Shown here one piece after another: positions 60,875 through 64,000 of a stretch of 64,000 nucleotides of DNA. Position 1 is the first letter of the stretch, and every line of letters starts with the position of its first letter. The notes under the pieces were generated by a model. It ran no database searches. It was given only the letters and a program-made list of their open reading frames with translations, and was not told where the DNA came from. The position numbers and the translations under genes were made by a program. The DNA comes from Hominisplanchenecus murintestinalis (GTDB taxonomy: Bacteria > Bacillota > Clostridia > Lachnospirales > Lachnospiraceae), in assembly GCA_004793585.1 (NCBI GenBank), contig SRZB01000011.1, positions 22,022 through 86,021 of the forward strand, written 5' to 3'.

Positions 60875-61530
60875 CTACTTCTTCGCATTCTCTTCCAATT
60901 CCAGCATGTACTTATCAAAATCGGACATGAACAATCTGTCCTGAACTACACGATATTTTTCAAACTCAGTTTCAGCTTTTGCCTTGGCACTCTCTGCTGT
61001 GATTTTGCCTGCATCTTGCAAAACTTCTCTGTCATCTGCCATAAGGAACAAATTAAGTCGCTTCGCCCAATCTTCCATTGTCATAGGAATATGGCGCTCT
61101 GCACGATCTTCTGCCAAATCCAGATATGCAGACGATACGCTCTAACGAACGCATTTCCGGTGCTGCTGCCCATGTGGTCAGTCCCATATGCGGCTTATCT
61201 GCATCCGCACGCTCGTAAATCAACTCTGCTGCCGTATGTCCGCGCACCGCATAGTGCATCTTGTTCTGTACCTTTGCAAAGAACTGCTTTGTTGTTTTTG
61301 CAGTTCGGTCATAAATTTGCCCACTTGCGAAACTGTACAGCTCGCTCATTGTTCACCTTAAATCCAACAGCAATAATCATTTGAAGATTATAATGCTTCG
61401 TATCACGAGTAACCTGACGTGAGCCTTCCGTCTGAACTATTCGAAAATTCCGAATAGTTGCCGCCTCTTCTAATTCACTGTCTACATAAATTTTTTAATA
61501 TGCTCATTTATGAGTGAAACCAGATAAGGA
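60875..61530 (-). pseudogene. Multiply broken RhuM-family gene
   Basis: Recognisable RhuM-family pieces in different frames on the minus strand: LVSLINEHIKK; then, after loss of one base in a run of A near 61487, IYVDSELEEAATIRNF, EGSRQVTRDTKHYNLQMII and FKVNNERAVQFRKWAN (to about 61330); then, in another frame, YDRTAKTTKQFFAKVQNKMH and AVRGHTAAELIYERADADKP; then MRSLERIV; and, after a further shift near 61130, AEDRAERHIPMTMEDWAKRL to the C-terminus ELEENAKK. Segments missing versus intact relatives are the part between KWAN and YDRTAK and about 20 residues before MRSLERIV. RhuM proteins are of unknown function and common on genomic islands. Clearly inactive. Confidence 0.85.
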
Positions 61531-61604
61531 GAAAACTAAAAATTGTGTTTAAGACAACAGACACCATAATGTGGAGTGAATATCTTATTTGGAGGAAATA
61601 GAAA

Positions 61605-61979
61605 ATGACAAAATCATTATTTGAGGAACTGGGCGGCAGATACGAAAGGCAAGGCGATTATTTAATACCGTGTTTGACTGTACCCGCCAAAGAAGAACAG
61701 CCCATAGGCATATGGGGACAGCGGCATTTGGATTATCTGAAGCAGTACCGAAAGGTTACATATACCAATCTTCTTACAATCGGCAGGCAGGGCGCTTATC
61801 TTGCCGACATTGACAGGCAGGCGCAGGAACACTTTGAAAGGCTCATAGAGGGCATGAAACAGGCACAGGGTATCACAGAACAGCTAAAGGCAGAAAACGC
61901 CTTAGAATGGACAGGAAGAATGAATAACATAAGGGCGTGTGCTAGAGAGATTGTATATGATGAAATTATTTACACATAG
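61605..61979 (+). CDS. tnpV: Transposon-encoded protein TnpV
   Basis: 124 residues. MTKSLFEELGGRYERQGDYL, GIWGQRHLDYLKQYRKVTYT and LLTIGRQGAYLADIDRQA match the TnpV family, a small protein carried by Tn4451-type and other clostridial mobilisable transposons and ICEs. Its function is not known. TTGGAGG is 9 bases before the ATG. No adjacent recombinase gene is present, so it is an isolated remnant of such an element or part of one that was deleted. A weak promoter (TTGTGT, 16 bases, CATAAT) lies upstream near 61540-61575. Confidence 0.9.
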   Translation: MTKSLFEELGGRYERQGDYLIPCLTVPAKEEQPIGIWGQRHLDYLKQYRKVTYTNLLTIGRQGAYLADIDRQAQEHFERLIEGMKQAQGITEQLKAENALEWTGRMNNIRACAREIVYDEIIYT

Positions 61980-61987
61980 ACAGCAAG

Positions 61988-62013
61988 GCGACAGAGGGGA
62001 AAAGCTCTGTCGC
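61988..62013 (+). terminator. tnpV terminator
   Basis: GCGACAGAG (61988-61996) pairs with CTCTGTCGC (62005-62013), 8-base loop, followed by TTTTCTTTTC. It begins 9 bases after the tnpV stop codon. Confidence 0.93.
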
Positions 62014-62063
62014 TTTTCTTTTCGGGAAGCATCTGATTTAATAGTGATTTTTTTCTGAATATA

Positions 62064-62092
62064 TTGACATGGCAGTAATGAGTTACTATGCT
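62064..62092 (+). promoter_or_regulatory. Promoter of the MarR-type gene with overlapping palindrome
   Basis: TTGACA (62064-62069), 17-base spacer, TATGCT (62087-62092). The spacer contains AGTAATGAGTTACT (62074-62087), arms AGTAA/TTACT, which reaches the -10. This is the typical position for a self-repressing MarR dimer site. Confidence 0.78.
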
Positions 62093-62135
62093 ATTCGGCA
62101 GGAACTTGTTCCTACTAAATACGAAGGAAAAATAG

Positions 62136-62618
62136 ATGAAAATGGACGAACTCTTTGAAGAATATGACTGTAATACCGAACACAGAGTACAAGCGATATT
62201 TTCATGTATCTTTATACTACAAAATTGCATGCAGACAGCGGGTGAAAAACTTCAAACGGAAATATCCCTAAAGCAATGGTTATTACCTGCAATAACAGCT
62301 TGCTGCCCAGAGCCACGAACATTAACAAATATCGGAAATCTTATGGGCTGTTCCAGACAGAATATAAAAAAATTAGCTTTAACTCTTGAAAAGAAAGGAT
62401 TTGTCCGTTTGCTATTAGAGGGAAATAATTCTGTCCGTATTGAGCTAACCGATAAAGTAGGTCAATATGCCGAAGAAATAGGAGAACGCCATTCACAGTT
62501 TTTGAAGTTGCTATTTACAGATTTCAACAAGGACGAAATAGATTTGCTTTTCCGTCTTTATGTAAAATTATTTGCTGGCATAGGGCGGGGAGAAAAATAT
62601 GCGGAGAAATTAGGCTAA
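62136..62618 (+). CDS. MarR-family transcriptional regulator
   Basis: 160 residues. Helical N-terminus, winged helix with LTNIGNLMGCSRQNIKKLAL (recognition region), LEKKGFVRLLLEGNNSVRIELT (wing), and C-terminal dimerisation helices. GAAGGA precedes the ATG. Base composition is AT-richer than the neighbouring core genes, suggesting transfer. It is followed after 125 bases by an ABC permease gene, the usual pair in drug- or peptide-efflux modules, so it probably controls that gene. The effector is unknown. Confidence 0.85.
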   Translation: MKMDELFEEYDCNTEHRVQAIFSCIFILQNCMQTAGEKLQTEISLKQWLLPAITACCPEPRTLTNIGNLMGCSRQNIKKLALTLEKKGFVRLLLEGNNSVRIELTDKVGQYAEEIGERHSQFLKLLFTDFNKDEIDLLFRLYVKLFAGIGRGEKYAEKLG

Positions 62619-62743
62619 TAAACATTGGTAATGGGTAAATGATTTTCATCATCACGCATAATTTGATTGCCGCAAACCGATTTAAGGATTATTTAATAAC
62701 TTCTATGCTACAATCGAATCACAAAGCGAAAGGAGCAACGGAA

Positions 62744-64000
62744 ATGTATTTACAAATACTGAAAAAAGACCTTAAGCGCAAAAGGGCGATGAACGTGATA
62801 CTACTAGTATTTATTATACTCGCGTCGATGTTCATGTCCTCCGGCGTGAGTAACATCATCACCGTGACGACTGCGCTGGACAGCTATTTTGAAATGGCGG
62901 ACGTGCCCGATTATTTCGCATTTAGCGAAAACAAATCCTCCGACCAGGATATTTGCGGGACACTTGAAAACGCCTCTGCGATAGACGAGTTCCGTATCGA
63001 GGAGTTTGTCTCGATGTCCCAGTCCAATATTACGCGAGTCGGCGAACCGCTTAACGCTTCCAACCTCAGTCAGAAATTAGTATTACAGAGCGACAGAGAT
63101 ATGGGGATAAATTATTTTCTGGACGACGAAAGTATTCTTAAAAGCGTGCCGAAAGGGGAAATTTACGCTACCCGTTTCATAGAGAAAAACATGGGACTTA
63201 AGGTAGGCGACAAAATTACTGTCGAAATAGAGGGCGTAAGCCGCGAATTTACCTTTGCGGGTAGTTTCAGGGACGCTGTCTGCGGCACGGAATTGATGGG
63301 CATTAAAAGGTTTATCCTGAACGGCGAGGACTTTGACGAATATATGTCCGATGAGACGATAAAAAATACGTATAGCGGAAAATTCTTATACATACACACC
63401 GCCGACCTTGACAGAACCCTGTCCCAGATCGCGGATCTATCCGATGGCTTTACCTTTTCGGGCGATGCGGAGATGGTGGATCAAGCCTATATTTTTGATA
63501 TGATAATCATGAGTTTTATCCTTGCAATAAGCCTTATTCTCATAATCATATCCTTTGCGGTGCTGCGGTTCACCATAGCCTTTACCATCTCCGAGGAGTT
63601 CCGCGAGATAGGCGTTATGAAAGCAATGGGCATACGCAACATAAAAATTCGGGGACTGTACCTTACAAAATACGCCGCTATTTCCATTGTCGGCGCAGCA
63701 CTCGGCCTGATACTTAGCTACCCGTTTGGGAAAATGCTTATCAATCGTTCCACGGAGTTTATTATAATAGACAGCGGCAGTAACGCTTTTGTCAATATCG
63801 GCTGCGCGGTTCTGGTAGCGGCTGTCATTCTCCTGTTCTGTCTCGGCTGCACGGGTAGGGTGAGTAAAATGTCCCCGATCGATGCTGTAAGAAACGGGCA
63901 GACGGGGGAACGCTTCCGCAAAAAGAGCGTTATGAGCCTTGGAAGATCGCGGCTTGGCACGACGGCTTTCCTTGCCGCAAACGATATTGTAAGCAGTCCC
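62744..64000 (+). CDS. FtsX-type ABC transporter permease, 3' end cut by window edge
   Basis: 419 codons are visible and the frame is open to the right edge. Begins MYLQILKKDLKRKRAMNVIL, first membrane helix ILLVFIILASMFMSSGVSNI, a large extracytoplasmic (MacB-like) domain of about 210 residues, then MIIMSFILAISLILIIISFA, the FtsX coupling motif EEFREIGVMKAMGIR, and two more helices; at about residue 390 a new half seems to begin (RSRLGTTAFLAANDIVSS). This matches the long antimicrobial-peptide or lantibiotic type permeases with two FtsX domains. AAAGGAG precedes the ATG. The partner ATPase is not upstream and is expected to the right. Codon use (many ATA, GCG, ACG) differs from the core genes. 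Confidence 0.85.
   Translation, partial: MYLQILKKDLKRKRAMNVILLVFIILASMFMSSGVSNIITVTTALDSYFEMADVPDYFAFSENKSSDQDICGTLENASAIDEFRIEEFVSMSQSNITRVGEPLNASNLSQKLVLQSDRDMGINYFLDDESILKSVPKGEIYATRFIEKNMGLKVGDKITVEIEGVSREFTFAGSFRDAVCGTELMGIKRFILNGEDFDEYMSDETIKNTYSGKFLYIHTADLDRTLSQIADLSDGFTFSGDAEMVDQAYIFDMIIMSFILAISLILIIISFAVLRFTIAFTISEEFREIGVMKAMGIRNIKIRGLYLTKYAAISIVGAALGLILSYPFGKMLINRSTEFIIIDSGSNAFVNIGCAVLVAAVILLFCLGCTGRVSKMSPIDAVRNGQTGERFRKKSVMSLGRSRLGTTAFLAANDIVSSP

Noticed and set aside
63163..63960. Three minus-strand frames opposite the FtsX permease
   Set aside because: The plus-strand frame is open from 62744 to the window end with clear permease motifs, so these are shadows.

Overview
The window looks like a chromosomal segment of an anaerobic, Gram-positive gut Clostridia, most likely a Lachnospiraceae member (Mediterraneibacter/Dorea/Faecalicatena-like). 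The signs are the oxygen-independent cobalamin route, the macromolecular-synthesis operon (dgt-dnaG-rpoD-trmK-nif3-nucleoside kinase), the large secreted proteins ending in BspA-type repeats, a flavodiiron protein fused to flavin reductase and rubredoxin, and AGGAGG-type ribosome binding sites throughout. The genus is inferred and not settled by the sequence.

Layout. 1-9,900 (minus strand): a cobalamin operon, cbiD-cobI-cobM-cbiG-cobJ-(cobK-cbiE-cbiT fusion)-cbiA-cobT-cobU, read towards the left edge. It starts at a consensus promoter and a cobalamin riboswitch whose terminator and antiterminator can both be read. 9,900-13,600: an IS1182-like transposase scrap, an AAA-ATPase/PD-(D/E)XK protein and a four-domain flavodiiron protein. 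13,890-17,336 (plus): a secreted leucine-rich-repeat protein with about 30 repeats. 17,420-24,626 (minus): the dgt-dnaG-rpoD operon. 24,765-30,767 (minus): comEA, response regulator, sensor kinase, GerMN lipoprotein, comEC in one tight run. 30,949-37,488: arginine biosynthesis, with argC-argJ-argB-argD (minus) divergent from argG (plus) around apparent ARG boxes, followed by a small transporter gene whose ribosome binding site lies inside the argD terminator hairpin. 37,656-47,371 (minus): two giant tandem GH2 glycosidases. 47,428-59,161: housekeeping genes (nth, an SH3 protein, a D-2-hydroxyacid dehydrogenase, maf, a Mur ligase, a nucleoid-associated protein, a RACo-like ASKHA ATPase, ftsW, rpiB, mscL, carD, a PdaA-type deacetylase).

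59,297-64,000 is different. From a tRNA-Thr(CGU) gene rightward the core gene run stops. It is followed by palindrome-dense noncoding DNA, a frameshifted and internally deleted Uma2 gene, a small XRE regulator, a candidate structured noncoding RNA with its own -10 box and terminator, a multiply broken RhuM-family gene, tnpV, a MarR regulator with a palindrome in its promoter, and a truncated FtsX-type permease. I read this as an integration hotspot holding remnants of mobile elements; no integrase is visible in the window.

How parts fit together: the B12 operon is controlled by its own product; the arginine genes share an operator region; and the LRR protein and both glycosidases carry the same C-terminal module (BspA-like repeats ending in a basic tail), suggesting a common surface-retention system. 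The best candidates for something undescribed are the ~235-nt RNA near 60,600-60,830, the shared C-terminal module, the Cys-containing 13-residue tandem repeat inserted in CbiG, and the competence genes wrapped around a two-component system.
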